63,887 bases of DNA from Tenacibaculum gallaicum (lineage in GTDB: Bacteria; Bacteroidota; Bacteroidia; Flavobacteriales; Flavobacteriaceae). The first letter of the stretch is position 1. The number at the start of each line of letters is the position of its first letter. The translations under genes were made by a program, and so were the position numbers. The notes below the pieces were generated by a model, which ran no database searches, was not told the DNA's origin, and worked only from the letters and a program-made list of their open reading frames with translations. The stretch is taken from positions 170,178-234,064 of the forward strand of contig NZ_QUNS01000005.1 of NCBI RefSeq assembly GCF_003387615.1, written 5' to 3'. This document shows, piece after piece, positions 51,941-60,583 of this stretch.

Positions 51941-53446
51941 TTACTTTAAGCTGTTTTTCATAAAGTCTTCTACTTCTTGCTTTGCTTTTAAAGCTTCTAC
52001 TTGATTAAATGTTTTTCCTTCTCCTCTTAATAAGTATGCGTTAAATATGTGACTTATATACAATGGCGATTTCTTATTTGTTGAAAAGTTTACAGCGTTA
52101 TGACAACTAAAACAGTTTGCTAGGTTTGATGCATTAATGTCTTTTAAGCTACTTTTAAAAGTTTGTGTATATGTTTCCATGGTAACATTAGCACAGTTTA
52201 CCGATCCTCTTGCTACCGAAGTACTGTCTGGTGTTGCATTTCCTATGTTTCCTCCTAAACTATTTATTGTAGCAGTTTGCTCTTCTAGAGTCAATCCATC
52301 TGTATCAATCCAAAGAGAACCGTTGTAGAAATAGTTTTTCCATACATCAGTTAAATTTTCTTTTACACAAAGATTAAGGTTCTCTATGTTATTAAAGTTT
52401 ATAGGTTCTGACTGACTTGTGTTCATAAAGTTCCCTACACTATCTCTTGGAACTCCATACTTAAATAAATCGTATGCCTTATATGGTAATTTAGCACTAC
52501 CATTACTCCATACAATACCGTCAATTCCCGTAGTAGTTCCTTCAGCAAATAATAATTTATTGGTAGCTGAAGTCGCTTTGTTTTCTTTCCAGTTATAGTT
52601 TGGTGCTAAATCGTCATGTTCAAACGTAGCCCAAATAAATTCTGGGTGATTCTCTACAATTCCTACAACATGCATTCCTAGCAGTGCTACCTTTGTGTTA
52701 GTATATGTTGTTCCGTCTGTACTCAACGCCGCTACCGTTGTATAGTAGTTATCAATTTCTTCTTCAGCAATAGCCGTAACAGGTGTCCATGATACTTTTA
52801 ACTCTAAAGAACCTACAGGAAAAGATGCTTGATTATCTTGACTCAAAGTTCCGTTAACTATAGAATCTCTATACTTTCTTGATGCCTCTCTCATTGTAGA
52901 ACTTATGTGAATTGAATAAAATACCGTTTCTGATACTCCTTCTTTGTTATACTCAGGATTTGTTTTTAATATTCCTCCTGAACCTGCTTGGGCTGTGTCT
53001 TCTAATACTACAGCAGCTCCTTGTTTGGGAACTACATCTTGCATATGCGATGTTACTTGGTGCATTTTCTTAGGGTTTAAAAATAACGGTAACATTTCTC
53101 CCACATACAGAGGAACTTCTTTTCCTTCTTGTTTTACTACTAATTTTTCTATTTGATATTCTGGTTTGGTAAGCCATAAAAACTTTTGCCAAGACCATTG
53201 GTGAAAAATTGCATTGGTTGTGCTCGATACATCAAACGGACTTCCTTTTCCTTCAGCAGGGGCTGGGGTTTGTGTGTGAGGAAACCAATCACTTTCACAT
53301 AAACTTTTGGTTGCTGTTTTGTTGTAAGCTACTTTTGCTACTTGCTCTACAGCATCATTTTCTTTTTTCTCCTTTTTACAAGAATAAAAAAACACAACAC
53401 CCATTACTAGCATTGTATTTAAAATAAGTTTGGTTGTTAATTTCAT
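51941..53446 (-). CDS. Lipoprotein with one C-terminal c-type heme motif
   Basis: 501 residues. Lipobox signal MLVMGVVFFYSCKKEKK gives Cys23. The long middle part includes QWSWQKFLWLTKPEYQIEKL, MREASRKYRDSI and FIWATFEHDDLAPNYNW; the heme motif CFSCH (Cys445, Cys448, His449) is near the C-terminus. I do not recognise the main domain. A covalently bound heme c exported as a lipoprotein points to periplasmic or outer-membrane electron transfer or peroxide chemistry. It faces the LodA/LodB operon across a shared terminator; a functional link is possible but not shown. Confidence 0.8.
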   Translation of the reverse strand: MKLTTKLILNTMLVMGVVFFYSCKKEKKENDAVEQVAKVAYNKTATKSLCESDWFPHTQTPAPAEGKGSPFDVSSTTNAIFHQWSWQKFLWLTKPEYQIEKLVVKQEGKEVPLYVGEMLPLFLNPKKMHQVTSHMQDVVPKQGAAVVLEDTAQAGSGGILKTNPEYNKEGVSETVFYSIHISSTMREASRKYRDSIVNGTLSQDNQASFPVGSLELKVSWTPVTAIAEEEIDNYYTTVAALSTDGTTYTNTKVALLGMHVVGIVENHPEFIWATFEHDDLAPNYNWKENKATSATNKLLFAEGTTTGIDGIVWSNGSAKLPYKAYDLFKYGVPRDSVGNFMNTSQSEPINFNNIENLNLCVKENLTDVWKNYFYNGSLWIDTDGLTLEEQTATINSLGGNIGNATPDSTSVARGSVNCANVTMETYTQTFKSSLKDINASNLANCFSCHNAVNFSTNKKSPLYISHIFNAYLLRGEGKTFNQVEALKAKQEVEDFMKNSLK

Positions 53447-53662
53447 GATTGATTAGTTTTTGATAATAGTTACAAATTAGAGAATATTTTACTAGCCTAT
53501 TAAAAAAGATGTCATAACCCCATAAATTACAGTTATAAAAAGCTGTTTTTTGATACCAAGTGTAAGTAATCTTTATATTTCTACTTTAAAAAATATTTTA
53601 TTTAGTAACTTGAACCAAAGAAAAGACTTAGTTTTGTAACCTTTTTTTATAAAAATTAAACA

Positions 53663-54136
53663 ATGAATACACACGAAGAATATATGAGTGAAGCTGTAAA
53701 AGCAGCTTTAAAAGGAATGCAAAACAATGAAGGAGGACCTTTTGGGTGCATTGTAGTAAAGGATGGAGAAATTATTGGACGAGGAAACAACAAAGTTACC
53801 TCTACTAACGACCCAACAGCTCACGCAGAAGTAACTGCTATTCGTGATGCTTGTAAAAATATAGGTTCTTTTCAGTTAGACGGTTGTGTGGTGTATACCT
53901 CTTGCGAACCATGCCCTATGTGTTTAGGTGCTATTTATTGGGCGCGTCCTGATAAAGTTTTTTACGGTAGCAACCAGCAAGATGCCGCCGATATCGGTTT
54001 TGATGATGAATTTATTTATAAAGAAATTCCACTACCTTACGAAAAAAGAAGTATTCCGTTTGAACAAATAGGACGCGATATTGCTCTAGAACCTTTTCAG
54101 AAATGGTCTAAGAAAGAAGATAAAGTTGAGTATTAG
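53663..54136 (+). CDS. Nucleoside/guanine deaminase (cytidine-deaminase superfamily)
   Basis: 157 residues. Zinc site: HAE in NDPTAHAEVTAIRDACKN (His54, Glu56) and SCEPCPMCLGAIYWA (Cys84, Cys87). The length and the C-terminal EPFQKW pattern fit the short GuaD-type guanine deaminases of the cytidine-deaminase fold rather than tRNA adenosine deaminase TadA. It would convert guanine to xanthine in the cytoplasm. A terminator follows immediately. Confidence 0.88.
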   Translation: MNTHEEYMSEAVKAALKGMQNNEGGPFGCIVVKDGEIIGRGNNKVTSTNDPTAHAEVTAIRDACKNIGSFQLDGCVVYTSCEPCPMCLGAIYWARPDKVFYGSNQQDAADIGFDDEFIYKEIPLPYEKRSIPFEQIGRDIALEPFQKWSKKEDKVEY

Positions 54137-54172
54137 AGCAAATAACCTCAGGATAAACCTGTGGAGTAATAT

Positions 54173-54197
54173 ACCCTTTGTAATTTTTACAAAGGGT
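54173..54197. terminator. Intrinsic terminator after the deaminase
   Basis: Perfect 11-bp stem ACCCTTTGTAA/TTACAAAGGGT with a T-rich loop, followed by TTCTTG; between convergent genes. Confidence 0.7.
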
Positions 54198-54213
54198 TTC
54201 TTGTTTATTACAC

Positions 54214-54423
54214 TTAAGAGTCTAATACTTTTTTAGCCTCTTCATATTCTTCTTTGGTTATTTCACCTTTTGCAAAACATCTTTTAAGGACTTCTAACGG
54301 AGATTCTTTTTTTGTTACTTGGAATAAAGAACTGTAAAAAAAGAAAAAGAATACTCCTATTACTATACAAACAATCCACCATACAAAATGCATTCCCCAA
54401 AAATGTCCGTCGTGATAATGCAT
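54214..54423 (-). CDS. Small SHOCT-domain membrane protein
   Basis: 69 residues: His-rich start MHYHDGHFWGMHFVWW, a membrane helix (IVCIVIGVFFFFFYSSLF) and a C-terminal SHOCT domain, SPLEVLKRCFAKGEITKEEYEEAKKVL. SHOCT modules are short C-terminal adaptors of unknown role, common in small membrane proteins. The His cluster at the N-terminus (HYHDGH) could bind metal. Confidence 0.85.
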   Translation of the reverse strand: MHYHDGHFWGMHFVWWIVCIVIGVFFFFFYSSLFQVTKKESPLEVLKRCFAKGEITKEEYEEAKKVLDS

Positions 54424-54562
54424 AACTATTTAGTTTTTATATTAAAGTAATACTAAGCTACGAAATTATATAGTTGAATATTAGTTAAATACATTTTTAA
54501 ATGTAAGTTTTGCAACATGTCTTTTTCTTTTCAGTCTTTAATATAAAATTAAAAAGATTTAT

Positions 54563-55558
54563 ATGAAACTACTTACACTATTATTATCATTATGTATTTG
54601 TTCAACATCCTTTAGCCAAAGAACAAAAGACTTAAAGACTTTTAAACACTATTCCGTAGTAACAAATAAAGACACCATTAACTATCATACATATGCTAAA
54701 AAAGATATTGAATCTACCAATGTTCTTCTCTTATACATTCAAGGATCGAAAGCAATGTCTCTATATCAAACAATGAAAGAAAATGGAAAAACGTATGTTG
54801 GAACAACATTGCCCCTTGATTTTAACCTTTTGCCTGATAATTATCTATTTGTTGTAATATCTAAAAAAGGGTTTCCTTTCTTAACAAAAATGGATGAGGA
54901 ATTTCCTGTTCCTAAATCTTATTATGAAAACCAAACATTAGCGTATCGAACTCATCAAGCTAACCAAGTAATTAACAGCATTACTAAAAAGTATCCAAAT
55001 CAACTCAAAAAAGTTATTGCTCTCGGACACTCTGAAGGAAGCGATGTTGTTGCTAAATTAGGAACTATAAATAACGGTATAACTCATTTTGGGTATTTGT
55101 CTGGTGGAGGAAACACACAGTTTATTGACTTTATTACATTTACTAGAAATAAATTAGCAAAAGGTTTAATTAGTGAAAAAGAAGCACAAAGAGAGATTAG
55201 TTCAATATTAGAAGATTTTAAAAAAATAATGGCAAACCCTAATGCTACCGATAAATATTGGGCTGGTAAAAACAATAGTTATAAAAGGTGGAGTTCTTTT
55301 TCTGAACCCCCAATTGATAATTTATTAAAAATTTCAAAGCCTTTATTTGTAGCTATTGGAACAAAAGATCAGGCTGTAGCTCCAGAATCCGCTTACCTTA
55401 TTCCAATAGAGTTTATTAGGAAACAGAAAAATAATTTAACATTCAAATCCTACCCTGGTTTAGACCATGGTTTTGGAAAAGAATTAGAGAATGGAAAGTA
55501 TGAAAAACACTGGAACACTGTTTTTAAAGATTTTTTGAACTGGGTAAAAAAGATATAA
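54563..55558 (+). CDS. Secreted alpha/beta-hydrolase
   Basis: 331 residues. Signal peptide (LLTLLLSLCICSTSFS, cleavage before QR). The hydrolase fold is shown by NVLLLYIQGSKA, the nucleophile elbow IALGHSEGSDVV (Ser in GHSEG), a candidate Asp in AIGTKDQAVAPES and the His in YPGLDHGFGKELE. It probably hydrolyses an ester or peptide bond in the periplasm or outside. No operon partner is evident. Confidence 0.86.
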   Translation: MKLLTLLLSLCICSTSFSQRTKDLKTFKHYSVVTNKDTINYHTYAKKDIESTNVLLLYIQGSKAMSLYQTMKENGKTYVGTTLPLDFNLLPDNYLFVVISKKGFPFLTKMDEEFPVPKSYYENQTLAYRTHQANQVINSITKKYPNQLKKVIALGHSEGSDVVAKLGTINNGITHFGYLSGGGNTQFIDFITFTRNKLAKGLISEKEAQREISSILEDFKKIMANPNATDKYWAGKNNSYKRWSSFSEPPIDNLLKISKPLFVAIGTKDQAVAPESAYLIPIEFIRKQKNNLTFKSYPGLDHGFGKELENGKYEKHWNTVFKDFLNWVKKI

Positions 55559-55664
55559 TAAGTATTATACCCCTATTTTATATACTTCCACTTTTTTGGT
55601 ATACAGTTTATTTTTCAATAATTTAGTTTTTTAATATCTCACTATTAATTTCAACCAAAAAGCT

Positions 55665-56315
55665 ATGCAATTAACACAAAAGGAAATTAAGGAATTAGAA
55701 GAACAATTAAGTTGTCCTGATGGAAAATTAGGTGTTGAAGTTGGAAAAAACATGAACGAGACTAATATTAACATGACTTTAAGTACTATTGATTCTTTAG
55801 AGTTGAAAGACAAAAATTCTGTACTAGAACTCGGTCATGGTAATTGCGGACATTTACAAAAATTATTAGCCGAAGCTGACAATATAGGTTATTTTGGGTT
55901 AGAAATTTCTAAAACAATGCACGAGGAAGCTAAAACTATTAATACAACTACGCAAGCTGAATTTCTTCTTTACGACGGAGAAACAATTCCGTTTAAAAAC
56001 AATTCTTTTAACCGTGTTATGAGTGTAAATACGATATATTTTTGGTCGAATCCTCAAAAACTGATAACCGAAATTGAACGCGTTTTAAAACCTAATGGTA
56101 TTTGTATTTTAACCTATGCCAATAAAGAATTTATGAAAAACTTACCTTTTGTGGGTGATAAATTTCAGCTGTTTGGAAAAGAAGAGATAAAGACACTTGT
56201 AAGCGCTTCTAACTTAAAAATTGACGCGCTTATCCATAAAACTGAACAAGTTACAAGTAAAACAGGTGAATCTGTTGAGCGAACCTATACCCTAGCCAAA
56301 TTAAAAAAAGAGTAA
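55665..56315 (+). CDS. Class I SAM-dependent methyltransferase
   Basis: 216 residues. Motif I is SVLELGHGNCGHLQKLLAEA, with a Gly replaced by His in the usual GxGxG; the post-motif region YFGLEISKTMHEEA, motif II DGETIPFKNNSFNRVMSVNTIYFW and motif III ITEIERVLKPNGICIL are typical of ubiquinone/menaquinone-type methyltransferases (Methyltransf_11). A small-molecule acceptor is likely. The Crp/Fnr regulator starts 25 bp downstream on the same strand, suggesting co-transcription. Confidence 0.9.
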   Translation: MQLTQKEIKELEEQLSCPDGKLGVEVGKNMNETNINMTLSTIDSLELKDKNSVLELGHGNCGHLQKLLAEADNIGYFGLEISKTMHEEAKTINTTTQAEFLLYDGETIPFKNNSFNRVMSVNTIYFWSNPQKLITEIERVLKPNGICILTYANKEFMKNLPFVGDKFQLFGKEEIKTLVSASNLKIDALIHKTEQVTSKTGESVERTYTLAKLKKE

Positions 56316-56340
56316 TATGTTTTCTTTAACGGTAAATTAA

Positions 56341-56922
56341 ATGAAAGAACTATTAATCACATCTATTTCAAAATACATCAAGTTAACTTCAGAAGAAGAG
56401 AGTATCATTAAAAGCTTTTGGACTAAAAAGACTCTTGAAAAAGGAGACTATCTCTTAAGAAATAGTGATGTATGTAGAACTGATAATTTTGTAATTAATG
56501 GAACCCTTAAAGCCTTTTATATAAATGCTGCTACAGGAACTGAAGAGGTATTATATTTTGCCATAGAAAACTGGTGGGCAACTGATATTGATAGCTTTCA
56601 AAAACAACAACCTTCTATTTACAATATTCAAGCAATAGAAAAAACTGAATTGTTACAAATACGTTATGATTCTTTTCAGGAAATGCTAAAGCAAGTACCT
56701 AAATTAGAACGCTTTTTTAGAATTATCCTCGAAAATTATCTTGGTAGCATACAAAGAAGAATTATTCACAACAATGTGTATGATGCTGAACAACGGTATC
56801 TTGATTTTATAAAAGACTATCCAAAAATAGCAGAGAAAGTTCCTCAATACTTAATTGCTTCGTACTTAGGTGTAACTCCTGAGTTTTTAAGTAGAGTTCG
56901 TAAAAAACACAAGCCATCTTAA
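56341..56922 (+). CDS. Crp/Fnr-family transcriptional regulator
   Basis: 193 residues. Cyclic-nucleotide-type barrel at about 20-115 (LEKGDYLLRNSDVCRTDNFVINGTLKAFYI) and a compact C-terminal helix-turn-helix (VPQYLIASYLGVTPEFLSRVRKKH). No Fe-S cysteine cluster. It is related in layout to the cassette-borne copy at 5133-5702 but clearly diverged. It lies between a methyltransferase and an oxidoreductase gene, which may be its targets. Confidence 0.9.
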   Translation: MKELLITSISKYIKLTSEEESIIKSFWTKKTLEKGDYLLRNSDVCRTDNFVINGTLKAFYINAATGTEEVLYFAIENWWATDIDSFQKQQPSIYNIQAIEKTELLQIRYDSFQEMLKQVPKLERFFRIILENYLGSIQRRIIHNNVYDAEQRYLDFIKDYPKIAEKVPQYLIASYLGVTPEFLSRVRKKHKPS

Positions 56923-56988
56923 ACTAGGTCAATATTTTTTACTTTTTCTACAACGAACTTTGCCATATCATGTAAACTATATTAAGAT

Positions 56989-57612
56989 ATGAACAAAGTA
57001 CTTATTATCAATGCAAGTGTAAGAAACCAAAAATCACACAGCAGAAAACTAACACAGCTTTTTGTAGATAATTGGCAACAAAAGCATCCTAACGATACGT
57101 TTTCGTACCGAGAAGTTGGATTAAAAGAAATTCCTCACATCAACGAAAAATGGATTGCTAGTGCGTTTATGAAACCTGAAGAAAGAACAGCAGAAAATCA
57201 ATCAGGAGTTGCTTTGAGCAATGACCTAATTAAAGAATTTAAAGAACACAATGTGTATGTTATTGGTACGCCTATGTACAATTGGTCTATTCCTAGCGGA
57301 TTAAAAACTTACATCGATCAACTTATGAGAATTAATGAAACATGGAAATTCCGCTCAGGAACACCCGATGGTGATTATGTAGGGCTTTTGAAAAACAAAA
57401 AAATGTTTATTCTATCTAGTCGAGGAGATACTGGCTATGGTGAAAATGAAAAAAACGAACATATGAATTTCCAAACAACCTATTTAAAATTTGTTTTTGG
57501 AATTATGGGTATTAAAGATGTTTCCATTATTTCTTTAGATAATGAAGAGTTTGGAGGAGCTATTTTTGAAAACTCTAAAAAGAAGATATATCAAGAAATT
57601 GGGGAAATTTAA
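56989..57612 (+). CDS. NAD(P)H-dependent FMN oxidoreductase (azoreductase/flavodoxin-like fold)
   Basis: 207 residues. The N-terminus KVLIINASVRNQKSHSRKLTQLF is the FMN-phosphate loop of the NQO/azoreductase family; VYVIGTPMYNWSIPSGLKTYIDQLMR is the conserved central motif, and KKMFILSSRGDTGYG another FMN contact. It probably reduces quinones or azo/nitro compounds with two electrons. A perfect terminator hairpin follows. Confidence 0.9.
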   Translation: MNKVLIINASVRNQKSHSRKLTQLFVDNWQQKHPNDTFSYREVGLKEIPHINEKWIASAFMKPEERTAENQSGVALSNDLIKEFKEHNVYVIGTPMYNWSIPSGLKTYIDQLMRINETWKFRSGTPDGDYVGLLKNKKMFILSSRGDTGYGENEKNEHMNFQTTYLKFVFGIMGIKDVSIISLDNEEFGGAIFENSKKKIYQEIGEI

Positions 57613-57631
57613 AATACATCCTCTACAAACC

Positions 57632-57666
57632 AACGCTGTTAATACTTATGTTAACAGCGTTTTTTA
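57632..57666 (+). terminator. Intrinsic terminator
   Basis: AACGCTGTTAA pairs perfectly with TTAACAGCGTT, followed by a T run. Confidence 0.88.
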
Positions 57667-57693
57667 ATGCTCTCTTTATATAGCACAGCACCT

Positions 57694-57769
57694 AACAAAC
57701 ATTTTTCTACACACGCACCTATTTTTATCTTTCTTTTTTATATTTGGACGAACTAAAAAATTAGCTACA
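57694..57769. repeat. Intergenic repeat, intact copy
   Basis: AACAAACATTTTTCTACACACGCACC, ATTTTTATCTTT, TTTTTTATATTTGGA and AAAAATTAGCTA recur at 60897-61062, where about 90 bases separate the two halves. On the minus strand this copy ends in TTGTTAGGTGC, recalling the right ends of the attC-like elements. Described here as a repeat only. Confidence 0.5.
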
Positions 57770-57793
57770 ATTCTAATAAAACAAATTAATTTA

Positions 57794-58741
57794 ATGAATT
57801 TACTAAAATCCATTCTTTTTATCTTCCTATTTATATTGTACTCATGCTCAAGTAAAGAAAACAAAAATGCTGAAGGTGATTTAAAAATTCATATTGATGA
57901 AAAGGTAGAAAACACTCTTTCAGCTACTAAAAAAAGAAAATTTGTTATTCCAAACTCGGAAGTATTATCCTTAAAGTCAAAGTACACAAAAAAAGAGTAC
58001 GACATATATATAAAGTTGCCAAGAGGTTACTCTAAGTCAAAGAAGCAATATCCAATTCTAGTACTTACCGATGCTGGATATGCTTTCCCTCTTGTATCTA
58101 GCATATATACAAGACTAAAATTTTCAAACAAAATAGATGAAATAATTATTGTTGGAATCTCATACGCAAAAGGAGAGCATTTTGGCATATCAAGAACTCG
58201 TGATTATACTCCTACATATTCCCCTAATGAACCAAATGGGTACTCTAAAGAAGCTAGGTTAAAATCTGGACAAGCAAATAACTTCATCCTGTTCATGAAA
58301 AATGAACTTATACCTTATTTAGGTAGTAATTACAAAATTGATTTAAACCAAAAAGCTTTTGCTGGACATTCATTTGGAGGATTATTAACTAACTACATGG
58401 TAATTAGCAACCCAGATACATTCGATTACTATATGTCAGGTAGCCCGTCACTTTGGTATCATAATAAGTCAATTTTTGAAATTGAAAAAGAATATTCTGA
58501 AAACAACTCTGATTTAAATGCCAACTTATTCATGGGAATTGGAGCTTTGGAAAACGTCCCTAATGGGTTTCAAATGGTATCGGATATGAATACTCTAGAA
58601 GAAAGGTTAAAATCTAGAACATATAAAAACCTGAGTATAAATAGTATTGTTTTTCCTAATGAAGACCATGAAACTGTTTATCCAACATTTATAACTCAAG
58701 GGTTATTATGGGCATTTGGAAAAGAAAAAGGTATAAAATGA
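57794..58741 (+). CDS. Esterase-type alpha/beta-hydrolase lipoprotein
   Basis: 315 residues. Lipobox signal LFIFLFILYSCSSKEN (Cys18). The catalytic domain follows the esterase D/enterochelin-esterase pattern: KEYDIYIKLPRGYSKSKKQYPILVLTDAGY, the elbow AFAGHSFGGLLTNYM with Ser in GHSFG, SGSPSLWYHNKS, and a late His in FPNEDHETV. Such enzymes hydrolyse siderophore esters, S-formylglutathione or polysaccharide acetyl groups; the substrate is unclear. Its stop overlaps the next gene by ATGA. Confidence 0.88.
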   Translation: MNLLKSILFIFLFILYSCSSKENKNAEGDLKIHIDEKVENTLSATKKRKFVIPNSEVLSLKSKYTKKEYDIYIKLPRGYSKSKKQYPILVLTDAGYAFPLVSSIYTRLKFSNKIDEIIIVGISYAKGEHFGISRTRDYTPTYSPNEPNGYSKEARLKSGQANNFILFMKNELIPYLGSNYKIDLNQKAFAGHSFGGLLTNYMVISNPDTFDYYMSGSPSLWYHNKSIFEIEKEYSENNSDLNANLFMGIGALENVPNGFQMVSDMNTLEERLKSRTYKNLSINSIVFPNEDHETVYPTFITQGLLWAFGKEKGIK

Positions 58742-59088
58742 GAGTAACAAACACATTCCTAATTGCATTAATCTCTTTAAGTTTATTTAGTTGTAACTCA
58801 AAAAAGCAATTAGAAAACAAGTGGGATAAACTTATTAAAGCTGATAGTGAACAGGTTGAAATTAAAAGAATTGAAGAATTAAGTGATTTTATTTCAGAAA
58901 TAAATGGACATTTTAAAATGAATGGAATTACTCAAAGTAAAGACGCTTTAAACCTATTAACACAAACAAAGGATTCTATAAAAATAAACCATATAAACCT
59001 TTTAATTTATTGGAAAGAAAACAGTTTCCATGCAAAAAACTGGAAACCAATAAACCAAAACAATATTTATTTACTTTTTAGAGAATAA
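58738..59088 (+). CDS. Small lipoprotein
   Basis: Start at the ATG at 58738, overlapping the esterase stop as ATGA; this begins a lipoprotein signal RVTNTFLIALISLSLFSCNS (Cys19), whereas the longer frame from 58708 would hide it. About 116 residues, helical and charged (DKLIKADSEQVEIKRIEELSDFI). No family recognised. Co-translated with the esterase, so it may be its partner at the membrane. Confidence 0.75.
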   Translation: MRVTNTFLIALISLSLFSCNSKKQLENKWDKLIKADSEQVEIKRIEELSDFISEINGHFKMNGITQSKDALNLLTQTKDSIKINHINLLIYWKENSFHAKNWKPINQNNIYLLFRE

Positions 59089-59104
59089 ACTGTATTAATA
59101 AAGA

Positions 59105-59130
59105 CTATGTGTCGTTTTAATGACACATAG
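59105..59130. terminator. Probable terminator hairpin between convergent genes
   Basis: Perfect 9-bp stem CTATGTGTC/GACACATAG with an 8-base loop. The T run is weak on both strands, so function is less sure. Confidence 0.45.
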
Positions 59131-59176
59131 CCTATATTATTTATTCTATGCTAAAAGTATTTTATACTACTAAAAC

Positions 59177-60583
59177 TTAAATAGAAAGCGTCTTTTCGTT
59201 TATTTTCTGAGCCACAAAAGGCTTAGCAAAAACAGCATTTAAGCTGGCAATAACTTCAGTATAACTACCATTTGCCAACGGAACTGTTATGGTAGATCCT
59301 TTAAACGCTACTAAACTTTGTCCTGCCTCAGCAGACTGTTTAAAAGGCGTTTGCATAGCTGAACCACTCATAGTTCCAAAAGGACCATAAGAAGCCCCGC
59401 TTTTACCTATTAAAGTTATTTGTAATACACATTGCCAACCATACCACACGCCTGTATAACCAGAAACAGACACAATTGGGTCGTTTAACGGTATATCTAT
59501 CGTTTTAGCTACTCCACTATTTCCACCATGCTGTGGTAATGTAAACACTCCAACACTTCTATTCTGAGTCCCAGTATTATAAGGTCCAGTCCCGGTATTT
59601 ACAGTCTGGATAGCATCTAGTACATTACCCGAACGAATCGTCATTTGTGTTATATTTGGATTCCCCGCAGCGCCAACTATCGCAGTATCGTCAAATGTAT
59701 TACTTGTTAATGGGTTAGCTAATTGATTAAGAATCATAAATTGGGCTTGCTCAAACTGGAAGTTCCCAGAGTTGAAGCGCCACATAAAAATATCCTGATA
59801 ATCATAAGAAGCACCTCTATTAGTAAACCCTTCAGAAACTAGATTCCAAACTTGTTGAGCACTAGTGTTCGGTGCTGCATTTCCTGGTTCAAATTGCGCT
59901 CCGTAGCCAATTTTTTCTGGTGATATTCCTGAATTTATAAAGCTAGATAACGGTGTACCATCGTAAAACTGAGGTGATACAAAATCAAATGCGCTATTTA
60001 CAGTTGGATAATCAATCGAATTCGTTGGCCATGCAGGAGTAAACGACAAATAATATTTTACTTTCTGCTTATCAAACACAGAGCGAATTGTAGAAAATAA
60101 GACTTTAAATTGAGATTGGGTCATACGTGTAGACACATCACCTTCCCAATCAACGTCCAATCCGTTCATACCAGTCTCTTTTAAGTAAGCTACCAAATTA
60201 GTTGCAAAATTAGTTGCTTCTTCTTGTTCGTTTCCACCAGATGAAAAAATTGAAGCTAGTGTGTTATCTCCCGAATATACCATGGTTGTTAAAAACTTAA
60301 TATTCGGATTCACTTGGCGGGCATCCTTCAATACAGAATTCAAATAATCTTGATTTGTAAGTCCACCTGGATGTGATGAGTCACCTATTTTAATGGTAGT
60401 GCCTTTAGTAGCAGGAACTACCTCAAAAAAAGCTATCCCAAGAGATGTTACACTATCATACACATTGTATTTAATAAGCGATTGAAAACAGCTATCAGGA
60501 CTATTGTAGTTCGTCTTTAGTGGTTCATCTTCATTTAAAAAGATCCAAGCATTAATACCGTAGGGGAATTGAGAATTTTTCAT
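59177..60583 (-). CDS. GH18-type glycoside hydrolase with C-terminal jacalin-like lectin domain
   Basis: 468 residues. Residues about 5-300 form a GH18 barrel with the catalytic motif NGLDVDWEG (Asn140, Asp143, Asp145, Glu147); the first Asp of DxxDxDxE is Asn here, the acid Glu147 is kept. YLSFTPAW, FVSPQFYD and IFMWRFNSG are further barrel strands. Residues about 315-460 show a jacalin-like beta-prism: ITQMTIRSGNVLDAIQTVNT, IVSVSGYTGVWYGWQCVLQI, ASYGPFGTMSG and SLVAFKGSTI. It would cleave chitin-like or endo-N-acetylglucosamine bonds while the lectin holds glycan. No signal peptide is present at MKNSQFPYGINAWIFL, and no type 9 sorting domain is visible. Confidence 0.85.
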   Translation of the reverse strand: MKNSQFPYGINAWIFLNEDEPLKTNYNSPDSCFQSLIKYNVYDSVTSLGIAFFEVVPATKGTTIKIGDSSHPGGLTNQDYLNSVLKDARQVNPNIKFLTTMVYSGDNTLASIFSSGGNEQEEATNFATNLVAYLKETGMNGLDVDWEGDVSTRMTQSQFKVLFSTIRSVFDKQKVKYYLSFTPAWPTNSIDYPTVNSAFDFVSPQFYDGTPLSSFINSGISPEKIGYGAQFEPGNAAPNTSAQQVWNLVSEGFTNRGASYDYQDIFMWRFNSGNFQFEQAQFMILNQLANPLTSNTFDDTAIVGAAGNPNITQMTIRSGNVLDAIQTVNTGTGPYNTGTQNRSVGVFTLPQHGGNSGVAKTIDIPLNDPIVSVSGYTGVWYGWQCVLQITLIGKSGASYGPFGTMSGSAMQTPFKQSAEAGQSLVAFKGSTITVPLANGSYTEVIASLNAVFAKPFVAQKINEKTLSI

